Below, in pieces: positions 6,142-12,273 of a stretch of DNA of 14,318 bases (within the stretch, counting starts at the first letter, position 1; every line of letters starts with the position of its first letter). A program made the position numbers and the translations under genes. The stretch is from an uncultured Collinsella sp. (GTDB lineage: Bacteria; Actinomycetota; Coriobacteriia; Coriobacteriales; Coriobacteriaceae). The DNA is taken from positions 1 through 14,318 of the forward strand of contig CAAEUX010000023.1 of assembly GCA_900759335.1 (NCBI GenBank), in the 5' to 3' direction. Under the pieces are notes generated by a model that searched no databases, was not told the origin of the DNA, and worked only from the letters and a program-made list of their open reading frames with translations.

Positions 6142-6384
6142 ATGTCTTGCGAACCGCAGATGCCGGCCATGCCGCTTTCGATGGTAAAAGCGGGCGAAAC
6201 CGTGCGCGTGTCCCGTGTAAAGGGCAATGAGGACATGAAGCACCACCTCAAGGACCTCGGCTTTGTCGAGGGCAACGAAATCCACGTGGTGAGCTCGAGT
6301 GGTGCCAATATCATCGTCACGGTGCTGGGCGCACGCTTTGGCATCGATTCCAAGGTTGCCATGCACATCATGACCGTCGGTTAG
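6142..6384 (+). CDS. feoA: FeoA domain protein (first copy)
   Basis: An 80-residue cytoplasmic SH3-like FeoA protein, an accessory factor of the FeoB ferrous iron transporter. The FeoA pattern is clear: a short beta entry (MVKAGETVRVSRVKG, 14-28), the helix HHLKDLGFVEGNEI (33-46), a central VVSSSGANIIVTVLGARFGI and a final strand. AGGAG lies 6 bases before the ATG at 6142. It has a methionine-rich N-terminal extension (MSCEPQMPAMPLSM) that the second copy lacks. It is first in the feoA-feoA-feoB operon, 39 bases before the second copy, and directly follows the large inverted repeat. Two feoA genes before feoB is a common arrangement in anaerobes. Confidence 0.93.
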   Translation: MSCEPQMPAMPLSMVKAGETVRVSRVKGNEDMKHHLKDLGFVEGNEIHVVSSSGANIIVTVLGARFGIDSKVAMHIMTVG

Positions 6385-6423
6385 TCCGCAGCATTTCATA
6401 AAAACCGAAAGGGGGACAAGAGG

Positions 6424-6645
6424 ATGAAGACGTTGGGTGACGTTAAGGTGGGCGAGAGCTCCACCATCGTCAAGCTTCACGGTGAGGGTGCGCTTCGCCG
6501 CCACCTTATGGACCTGGGGCTCATCAAGGGCACTTCGTTCAAGGTCGTGAAGGTTGCACCGCTCGGTGATCCGGTCGAGATCAACGTGCGCGGCTACGAG
6601 CTTTCCATCCGCAAGGAGGAGGCGGCCGTCGTCGAGGTCCAGTAA
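6424..6645 (+). CDS. feoA: FeoA domain protein (second copy)
   Basis: A 73-residue FeoA protein without the N-terminal extension of the first copy. The fold signature is RRHLMDLGLIKGTSFKVVKV (25-44), then APLGDPVEINVRGYELSIRK and a last strand ending AAVVEVQ. The APLGDP stretch and the following RGYELSIRK are the classical FeoA C-terminal half, so this copy is closer to textbook FeoA and is the better candidate for the FeoB partner. The ribosome site GAAAGGGGG lies 8 bases before the ATG. It is followed after 123 bases by feoB; that gap carries a separate palindrome, so feoB may have a second promoter. Confidence 0.94.
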   Translation: MKTLGDVKVGESSTIVKLHGEGALRRHLMDLGLIKGTSFKVVKVAPLGDPVEINVRGYELSIRKEEAAVVEVQ

Positions 6646-6661
6646 GGGCTCGCGACGTATA

Positions 6662-6693
6662 TTTCTGCAGATAAAGTTAGGTATTTCTAACTT
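6662..6693. promoter_or_regulatory. Palindrome and shared motif before feoB
   Basis: AAGTTAG (6674-6680) and CTAACTT (6687-6693) form a perfect 7-bp inverted repeat with a 6-nt spacer, the usual size of a DtxR/IdeR-type or similar metalloregulator site. It overlaps the motif TTTCTGCAGATAAA (6662-6675), which recurs with one change at 9177-9190 before the FeoB-associated gene. No T-tract follows, so it is not a terminator. An internal operator of the feo operon is inferred. Confidence 0.45.
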
Positions 6694-6768
6694 AATGTTG
6701 CAACTTTGAACCACATTATCCAGCTTGCGCGGAGAAAGCAGCGCAGGCACACAAGGAAGAAGGATTGA

Positions 6769-9096
6769 ATGGCGGATTCTCAGATCCATGTCGCGCTGGC
6801 GGGTAACCCCAACTGCGGCAAGACCACGCTTTTCAACCTGATTACCGGCGCCAACGGCTACGTTGGCAACTGGCCCGGCGTCACGGTTGAGAAAAAGGAG
6901 GCCAAGCTCCTAAGCGACAAGAACGTTACCATCACGGACCTCCCTGGCATCTACTCGCTTTCCCCCTATAGCCCCGAGGAGCAGTGCTCGCGCGATTACC
7001 TCATGAGCGGCGAGCCCGATGTTGTCGTCCAGGTGGTCGACGCCACCAACCTCGAGCGCAACCTGTACCTGGCGCTTCAGGTTATCGAGACCGGCCTGCC
7101 CGTGGTCGTTGCCCTCAACATGGCCGACCTGGTCGAGAAGAACGGCGATAAGATCGACACGGACAAGCTCTCCAAGAAGCTCGGTTGCCCGGTCATGATG
7201 ATCTCGGCCCTTAAGAACAAGGGCATCAAGGAGCTGTTCGAGCAGGTTAAGAAGTCCGCTGCTTCCAAGGGCCAGGTGCCGGAGCACAAGTTCGACTCCT
7301 CCATCGAGGACGTTCTGGACCACATCGAGAACAACCTTCCGGCGAGCGTTCCCGCCAACAAGCGTCGCTACTACGCTGTCAAGCTGTTCGAGCGTGATGC
7401 AGACGCCTGCAAGCTCATCAACCTCACCAAGGAGAAGGCCGCTCGCGTGGAGCAGCTGGTCGCCCAATGCGAGCAGGACTGCGACGACGATGCCGAGTCC
7501 ATCATCACCGGTGAGCGCTATGGCGTCATCGCGCACATCATCGACGAGTGCATGACCAAGGCTCCGGCCAAGATGAGCACCTCTGAGAAGATCGACCGCG
7601 TGGTTACCAACCGTATCCTGGGCCTGCCGATCTTTGTGGTCATCATGTTCTGCGTGTACTACATCGCCGTTTCCACCCTGGGCGGTACGGTGACCGACTT
7701 CACCAACGACCAGCTCTTCGGTACCGACGGTTGGTATGTGCTCGGCCAGGGCCGCGACGCCTACGATGCGGCCGTCGAGGCTGCGGGCGACGATGCCGAC
7801 TCGGTCGACCCGGCGCAGTACGGCCCCTATGTCCCGGGTATCACCACCGTGGTGCACGACGCCCTTGTGGCGGGCGGCACCGAGGACGGTGGCCTGGTCG
7901 ATTCGCTGGTCTGCGACGGCATCGTCGGCGGTTTAGGTGCCATCTTTGGCTTTGTGCCGCAGATGTTCCTACTGTTCGTCATGCTGTCCTTCCTGGAGGA
8001 CTGCGGTTACATGGCCCGCGTCGCCTTCATCATGGACCGCGTGTTCCGCCGCTTTGGTCTGTCCGGTAAGTCCTTCATCCCCATGCTCGTGTCCTCGGGC
8101 TGCGGCGTCCCTGGCGTCATGGCCACCAAGACCATCGAGAACGAGAAGGACCGCCGCATGACGGTCATGACCACCACGTTCATCCCCTGCGGCGCCAAGC
8201 TGCCGATCATTGCCCTGCTCATGGGTTCTATCATCGGTGATTCTTCCACTACCGCCGCGTGGATCAGCCCGCTGTTCTACTTCCTGGGCGTCTTTGCCGT
8301 CATCGCTTCGGGCCTCATGCTCAAGAAGACCAAGCTCTTCGCCGGCCGCCCGACCCCGTTTGTCATGGAGCTCCCGGCTTATCACTTCCCGGCGATCCGC
8401 TCTTGGGCGCTGCACGTGTGGGAGCGCTGCTGGGCCTTTATCAAGAAGGCCGGCACGGTCATCTTCGCGTCCACCGTCGTCGTTTGGTTCCTGTCCAACT
8501 TTGGTAGCTACAACGGTTCCTTTGGCTTCCTGCCTGCGATGGACGGCATCCCCGAGGAGTTTATGGACTACTCCGTGCTCGCTATGTTGGGCAACCTGGT
8601 TGCCTGGATCTTCGCCCCGCTCGGCTTTAGCACCTGGCAGGCTACCGCGCTGACCGTCTCTGGCCTTGTCGCTAAGGAGAACGTCGTCGCCACTGCCGGC
8701 TCGCTGCTGTCCGTTGCCGATGCCGGCGAGACCGATCCGAGCCTGTGGACCGCGTTCGCCGGCATGTTCCCGACCATGGGCGCTTGCGTTGCCTTTGGCG
8801 CGTTCAACCTGCTGTGCGCTCCGTGCTTTGCCGCCATGGGCACCATCCGCAACCAGATGGACTCCGGCAAATGGACCGCGATTGCCATTGGTTACGAGTG
8901 CGCCTTTGCTTGGGTGATCGCCCTGTTCATCAACCAGTTCTACAACCTGCTTGTTCTGGGGCAGTTTGGTATCTGGACGGTTGTGGCCATTGTGCTGCTG
9001 GTTGCGATGCTCTTCCAGATCTTCCGTCCCATGCCCAAGCACGCTTGGACCGACGAGGACGAGACCAACACTGCTTCCGCCGCAGTTTCCGCTTAA
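6769..9096 (+). CDS. feoB: Ferrous iron transporter FeoB
   Basis: A 775-residue polytopic inner-membrane Fe(II) transporter with an N-terminal GTPase, normal for FeoB (E. coli 773). G-protein motifs: G1 GNPNCGKTT (12-20), G2 Thr39 in NWPGVTVEKKE, G3 DLPG (57-60), G4 NMAD (117-120), G5 SALK (146-149). A helical linker follows. Membrane segments begin near residue 285 (NRILGLPIFVVIMFCVYYIA). The Gate blocks are SSGCGVPGVMATKT with the conserved pore cysteine and FIPCGAKLPIIALLMG, plus a second Gate near the C-terminus. The loop after the first membrane segment contains an acidic insert (DAYDAAVEAAGDDADSVDPA) that I do not recall from short FeoB proteins. The ATG at 6769 has AAGAAGGA just upstream. 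It is transcribed with the two feoA genes and closed by a strong terminator. Confidence 0.98.
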   Translation: MADSQIHVALAGNPNCGKTTLFNLITGANGYVGNWPGVTVEKKEAKLLSDKNVTITDLPGIYSLSPYSPEEQCSRDYLMSGEPDVVVQVVDATNLERNLYLALQVIETGLPVVVALNMADLVEKNGDKIDTDKLSKKLGCPVMMISALKNKGIKELFEQVKKSAASKGQVPEHKFDSSIEDVLDHIENNLPASVPANKRRYYAVKLFERDADACKLINLTKEKAARVEQLVAQCEQDCDDDAESIITGERYGVIAHIIDECMTKAPAKMSTSEKIDRVVTNRILGLPIFVVIMFCVYYIAVSTLGGTVTDFTNDQLFGTDGWYVLGQGRDAYDAAVEAAGDDADSVDPAQYGPYVPGITTVVHDALVAGGTEDGGLVDSLVCDGIVGGLGAIFGFVPQMFLLFVMLSFLEDCGYMARVAFIMDRVFRRFGLSGKSFIPMLVSSGCGVPGVMATKTIENEKDRRMTVMTTTFIPCGAKLPIIALLMGSIIGDSSTTAAWISPLFYFLGVFAVIASGLMLKKTKLFAGRPTPFVMELPAYHFPAIRSWALHVWERCWAFIKKAGTVIFASTVVVWFLSNFGSYNGSFGFLPAMDGIPEEFMDYSVLAMLGNLVAWIFAPLGFSTWQATALTVSGLVAKENVVATAGSLLSVADAGETDPSLWTAFAGMFPTMGACVAFGAFNLLCAPCFAAMGTIRNQMDSGKWTAIAIGYECAFAWVIALFINQFYNLLVLGQFGIWTVVAIVLLVAMLFQIFRPMPKHAWTDEDETNTASAAVSA

Positions 9097-9122
9097 GTCT
9101 GAATAAGGATTAGCCCCTTTCC

Positions 9123-9158
9123 AAAAGCCCGGGTGTCCCAGCGACACTCGGGCTTTTT
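9123..9158 (+). terminator. Intrinsic terminator of feoB
   Basis: A 15-bp stem with one wobble pair (AAAAGCCCGGGTGTC 9123-9137 with GACACTCGGGCTTTT 9143-9157), a 5-nt loop and a T run. It separates feoB from the small membrane protein that follows, which therefore needs its own promoter. Confidence 0.93.
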
Positions 9159-9176
9159 GGTGGGGGAGATGTGGCG

Positions 9177-9257
9177 TTTCCGCAGATAAAACCGACCAAT
9201 ATAAACCTGTCCCTTATTGGTAGGTGGAGGATGAGGTAAAGTAAGCGGTGGTTAACT
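9177..9257 (+). promoter_or_regulatory. Control region of the FeoB-associated gene
   Basis: In order: TTTCCGCAGATAAA (9177-9190), nearly identical to a motif before feoB; a 7-bp inverted repeat ACCAATA/TATTGGT (9195-9201, 9215-9221); a possible promoter TTATTG (9214-9219) with 17-bp spacing to TAAAGT (9237-9242); and GTGGTTAACT (9248-9257), identical to part of the inverted repeat before feoA. The last box would span the start of transcription. These shared elements suggest control in common with feoA and feoB. Confidence 0.45.
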
Positions 9258-9271
9258 AGAGGAGGCTTGCT

Positions 9272-9472
9272 ATGGCACCTATCGATATTGTTGTACTGGC
9301 TGTTATCGGTATTGCGTTTGTCGCGGTATGCGTGCGCATCTACCGCAAGGGCACCTGCGCCGACTGCGCTCAGGGTGGCGTTTGCACGGGGCATTGCTCC
9401 AACAAAAAGACGTGCGCCGCACTTAAGGGCGTAGACAAAATTGCCGAAGACTTGGGCCGCGGTATTCATTAG
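9272..9472 (+). CDS. FeoB-associated Cys-rich membrane protein
   Basis: A 66-residue protein of the small cysteine-rich family often found next to feoB (FeoB-associated, filling the place of FeoC in many anaerobes). One membrane helix spans about residues 5-23. A cytoplasmic cysteine cluster follows: Cys29, Cys32, Cys38, Cys42 and Cys48, with Cys20 inside the helix. It could bind iron or an iron-sulfur centre or act in redox sensing for FeoB, but the family role is not settled. The ATG at 9272 has a strong AGAGGAGG 6 bases upstream. It lies after the feoB terminator with its own candidate promoter, so it can be expressed apart from feoB. Confidence 0.9.
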   Translation: MAPIDIVVLAVIGIAFVAVCVRIYRKGTCADCAQGGVCTGHCSNKKTCAALKGVDKIAEDLGRGIH

Positions 9473-9493
9473 CCGACCGGCGTTTGGGTATGT

Positions 9494-9522
9494 TTGACTG
9501 CGGATGCGGCAGTTGCTGATAC
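9494..9522 (+). promoter_or_regulatory. Promoter of the OYE/4Fe-4S oxidoreductase gene
   Basis: TTGACT (9494-9499), a 17-bp spacer and TGATAC (9517-9522) give a plausible sigma-70-type promoter, 52 bases before the start codon. The -35 differs from consensus at one position. No operator is evident around it. Confidence 0.5.
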
Positions 9523-9574
9523 GATAAGTACGTCTGCAAGTGCCGCCGAGCGGCTCAAACGAAAGGAACCCTGT

Positions 9575-11524
9575 ATGGAGTCCTCTGCCTACCCGATGCT
9601 CTTTAGCCCGATCAAGGTCGGTACGACCGAGGTCAAGAACCGCGTCTTTATGCCGCCGGTGTCCACCAACCTGGCCGATCATGGCTATGTGACCGACGAC
9701 TTGGTCGATCATTACCGTGCCCGCGCCAAGGGCGGCGTGGGCCTGATCATTACCGAGGTCGTGACGGTCGAGCCCACCTATACCTATCTGCCGGGTGACA
9801 TGTGCTGCTACGACGACACGTTTATCCCCGGCTGGGAAAAGCTCGCCGCGGCCGTCCACGAGTATGGCTGCAAGATCATGCCGCAGCTCTTCCATCCCGC
9901 CTACATGGCCTTTAACATTCCGGGCACGCCGCGCCTGATCGCTCCGTCCTTTGTGGGCCCGTCTTACGCCCGCGAGGCACCGCGTCCCATCACGGTCGAC
10001 GAGATTCACGAGCTCACGCATCAGTTTGGCGACGCTGCCGTGCGTATGCAGAAGGCTGGCGTCGATGGCGTTGAAGTCCATGCGGCACACGCCCACGGCA
10101 TGCTCGGCGGCTTTTTGACTCCGCTCTACAACAAGCGTACCGACGAGTACGGCGGCTCGCTCGACGCCCGCATGCGCTTCCTGCTCGAGGTCATCGCCGA
10201 GATTCGCGAGCGCTGCGGCAAGGACTTTATCATCGACGTCCGCATCTCGGGCGATGAGTACACCGATGGCGGCCTGACCCTCAACGACATGATCTACGTC
10301 TCGCGTCGCCTGGAGAAGGCCGGTGTCGACATGATTCATGTGTCGGGCGGTACCACCATCAAGCGCGGCTCCGCGATTCCCGCTGCCGGTACCCAGCAGG
10401 CCTCGCACGCCGCCTGCTCGCGCGAGATTAAAAAGCACGTCAACATTCCCGTCGCCACCGTCGGCCGCATCAACGAGGCCTGGATCGCCGAGGAACTGAT
10501 CGAGGACGGTGCCGCCGACATCTGCATGATGGGCCGCGCCAATCTGTGCGATGCCGAGTTCTGCAACAAGGCCGCTGCCGGCAACGCCGACGACATCCGC
10601 CCCTGCATCGGCTGCCTGCGCTGCCTGAACGGCATCATGTTCGGCAAGCGCATCTCCTGCACCGTCAACCCGGACGTGGAGCGCGACGAGGCTGGCTACG
10701 AGCCTGCCGCCGAGGCTAAGAACGTGCTCGTTGTGGGCGCTGGTCCTGCGGGTATGGAGGCTGCCTACATTGCCGCCAAGCGCGGACACAACGTGGTGCT
10801 CGTTGACAAGCAGGATGAGCCGGGTGGCGAGATGCGCATCGCGGCCGTTCCGCCGGCAAAGCAGGAACTCACCCGCGTGATCAAATATCAGTATCGCCGT
10901 CTTGCTGAGGCGGGCGTGAAGTGCGTATTTGGCACCGAGCTTACTGCCGAGGACATTCAGCGTGACTACGCCGGCTACGAGGTTGTCCTGGCTTATGGCG
11001 CCGAGCCCATCGCTCCGGCCTTCATGCAGGGCTTTAAGCAGGTTATGACGGCCGACGACCTGCTGGGCGGCAAGGCTTTCCCGGGCAAGAAGATCGTCAT
11101 CGTCGGCGGCGGCACCGTCGGCTGCGAGACGGCCGATTACCTGGCCCCGTTGGTCAATGACCTCTCGCCGGCCAATCGCGATGTCACCGTCATCGAGATG
11201 ACCAAGACGCTCGCCGCCAACGAGGGCGGTGCCGGTCGCGCGGTGCTCATCACGCGCATGCTTTCCAAGGGCGTTCACGTGCTGACCGAGGCCAAGGTGA
11301 TCGAGATCACCGAGGACACTATCAGCTACGAGAAGGACGGCGAGGTCCACACCATCGCCGGTGCCGATACGCTGGTGCTTGCCATGGGCTATCGTCCCAA
11401 TACCAAGCTGGCCGACGACCTGGCTGCAGCCGGCGTTACCACCCACGTGTTGGGCGATGCCAACAAGTGCGGCAACATCCGCGACGCCATCGGCGATGGC
11501 TACAAGGTTGCCTGCGAGCTCTAG
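9575..11524 (+). CDS. NADH:flavin oxidoreductase (OYE/4Fe-4S/FAD, enoate reductase type)
   Basis: A 649-residue modular oxidoreductase of the 2,4-dienoyl-CoA reductase / 2-enoate reductase / BaiCD-BaiH type. Residues about 8-370 are an old-yellow-enzyme FMN barrel (LFSPIKVGTTEVKNRVFMPP from 9; VEVHAAHAHGM 167-176; PLYNKRTDEYGGS 183-195). A 4Fe-4S site follows: Cys344, Cys347, Cys350 and Cys362 in CIGCLRC and SCTVNP. Then come an FAD-binding fold (VGAGPAGMEAA, 387-397) and a pyridine-nucleotide fold (VGGGTVGCETA, 510-520). Electrons pass from NAD(P)H through FAD and the cluster to FMN, which reduces an activated double bond. The cluster spacing is one residue shorter between the second and third cysteine than I recall for E. 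coli FadH. The substrate cannot be read from the sequence; unsaturated acids, steroids or plant aromatics are possible. The ATG at 9575 has GAAAGGAA 6 bases upstream. The gene is single. Confidence 0.92.
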   Translation: MESSAYPMLFSPIKVGTTEVKNRVFMPPVSTNLADHGYVTDDLVDHYRARAKGGVGLIITEVVTVEPTYTYLPGDMCCYDDTFIPGWEKLAAAVHEYGCKIMPQLFHPAYMAFNIPGTPRLIAPSFVGPSYAREAPRPITVDEIHELTHQFGDAAVRMQKAGVDGVEVHAAHAHGMLGGFLTPLYNKRTDEYGGSLDARMRFLLEVIAEIRERCGKDFIIDVRISGDEYTDGGLTLNDMIYVSRRLEKAGVDMIHVSGGTTIKRGSAIPAAGTQQASHAACSREIKKHVNIPVATVGRINEAWIAEELIEDGAADICMMGRANLCDAEFCNKAAAGNADDIRPCIGCLRCLNGIMFGKRISCTVNPDVERDEAGYEPAAEAKNVLVVGAGPAGMEAAYIAAKRGHNVVLVDKQDEPGGEMRIAAVPPAKQELTRVIKYQYRRLAEAGVKCVFGTELTAEDIQRDYAGYEVVLAYGAEPIAPAFMQGFKQVMTADDLLGGKAFPGKKIVIVGGGTVGCETADYLAPLVNDLSPANRDVTVIEMTKTLAANEGGAGRAVLITRMLSKGVHVLTEAKVIEITEDTISYEKDGEVHTIAGADTLVLAMGYRPNTKLADDLAAAGVTTHVLGDANKCGNIRDAIGDGYKVACEL

Positions 11525-11555
11525 TCAACCCCTTTGCACCAATCGATTGCAAAAA

Positions 11556-11597
11556 GCGGCGGCTGCCCTGTGTGTTGGGCAGCCGCTGCCTGCGTTT
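11556..11597. terminator. Terminator after the oxidoreductase, probably bidirectional
   Basis: A perfect 10-bp stem (GCGGCTGCCC 11559-11568 with GGGCAGCCGC 11577-11586) and an 8-nt loop; the stem can extend past one mismatch on both sides. TTTT follows on the plus strand after 7 bases (11594-11597), and a run of five T follows on the minus strand (complement of 11551-11555). It would end both the oxidoreductase transcript and the leftward GntR remnant. Confidence 0.75.
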
Positions 11598-11623
11598 TGC
11601 CAAAGAAAGATTATTGTCGGGCC

Positions 11624-12005
11624 CTAAATGCCTTTTGCTTCTGCTCCCTCCGCAATCATGTTGCGGTTGTACACCAGATGCAAATACATCGCGTCGTGCA
11701 CGGCGGTGGGATTGCGTGAGGCGATGGCGTCGGCCACATCGCGGTGCGTGCGGATAGTTTCCTCGACGAGCATTTTTGCCGGTCACGTCGATAAAGAGGG
11801 GGACGGATGCCTTGAACACGCCCATCAGGCGGGGAACGACGAGGTTTCCGGAGCTCTCGGCAATGGCATTGTGGAACGCGGTGTCGGCGGTGGAGTAATC
11901 CTCACCGGCCTCGGCCAGGCGCTCGGATTCGTCGCAGAGCTCTTTGATACAGACGACCTGGTCGTTGGTTGCGTGCTCGGCCGCCATGCGTGCTATCTGC
12001 GGCGG
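11624..12005 (-). pseudogene. GntR/FadR-family regulator remnant (FCD domain only)
   Basis: Leftward remnant of a FadR-subfamily GntR regulator. Read from about 12005 down, the first frame gives PQIARMAAEHATND, then DTAFHNAIAESSGN and a stretch ending LFIDVTGK. At the five-base A/T run 11773-11777 the frame breaks and continues in another frame as MLVEETIRTHRDVADAIASR, then AMYLHLVYNRNMIAEG, stopping at 11624. These are the metal- or ligand-binding FCD helices with the usual Asp and His ligands (D..FH, THRD, LHL). The whole N-terminal winged helix-turn-helix is gone: upstream of 12005 the sequence is instead the 3' end of a permease gene on the other strand. It is a dead gene by two lesions, a large deletion and a one-base frameshift. 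The latter could be a sequencing error; the deletion could not. Confidence 0.85.
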
Positions 12006-12165
12006 TGCCACGGCCCTCTCGCACGTCAACGATGCCGGCTTCTGGATGTGCTCTTCGTTCCTCGAGATTGATGAGAAGACCACCCTCAAGTCCTGGACCG
12101 TTATGGAGACGCTCATCGGCCTTTCGGGTCTTGCCTGCGCCCTGGTGATTTCGTTCTTCGCCTAG
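12001..12165 (+). pseudogene. GntP-family gluconate permease, 3' fragment
   Basis: The last 54 codons of a GntP-type gluconate:H+ symporter. It reads GGATALSHVNDAGFW, then EKTTLKSWTVMETLIGLSGL and a final hydrophobic helix ACALVISFFA. The SHVNDAGFW and TLKSWTVMET blocks are signatures of the C-terminal end of this roughly 450-residue family. The start and more than 85% of the gene are missing. The sequence passes directly into the reversed FCD coding region of the regulator near 12000-12005. The open frame continues leftward as far as 11944, but those codons are antisense to the regulator, not permease. It lies 108 bases before the dehydratase and was probably its operon partner. Confidence 0.82.
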
Positions 12166-12187
12166 TTCGCGTAGCTAAGCATCTTTC

Positions 12188-12206
12188 ACCGAGTGCATCG
12201 CTCGGT
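12188..12206 (+). other. Small hairpin after the permease fragment
   Basis: ACCGAG (12188-12193) pairs with CTCGGT (12201-12206) across a 7-nt loop between the gntP fragment and the dehydratase. No T run follows, so termination is doubtful. It may be an mRNA processing or stability element. Confidence 0.3.
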
Positions 12207-12229
12207 ACCCATTTACACCTGATTCATTA

Positions 12230-12249
12230 ACCAACGATTGGTACAACCG
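12230..12249. promoter_or_regulatory. Possible GntR/FadR-type operator before the dehydratase
   Basis: ACCAA-CGA-TTGGT (12230-12242) is a perfect 5-bp dyad, and overlapping it is TGGT-ACA-ACCG (12239-12249), one base from the TGGT-N3-ACCA pattern of FadR-type sites. It lies 24 bases before the dehydratase start. Since a FadR-type regulator gene lies broken just upstream, this may be its orphaned site. This is an inference from pattern and position only. Confidence 0.35.
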
Positions 12250-12273
12250 TTCAAATCAAAAGAGGAGAGCATC

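Noticed and set aside
9110..11446. 778-codon open frame antisense to the oxidoreductase
   Set aside because: Shadow of the OYE/4Fe-4S gene with no family signature; it also crosses the feoB-associated gene and a control region.
11944..12000. N-terminal part of the open frame that ends in the permease fragment
   Set aside because: These codons are antisense to the conserved FCD region of the regulator remnant; only 12001 onward matches GntP permeases.
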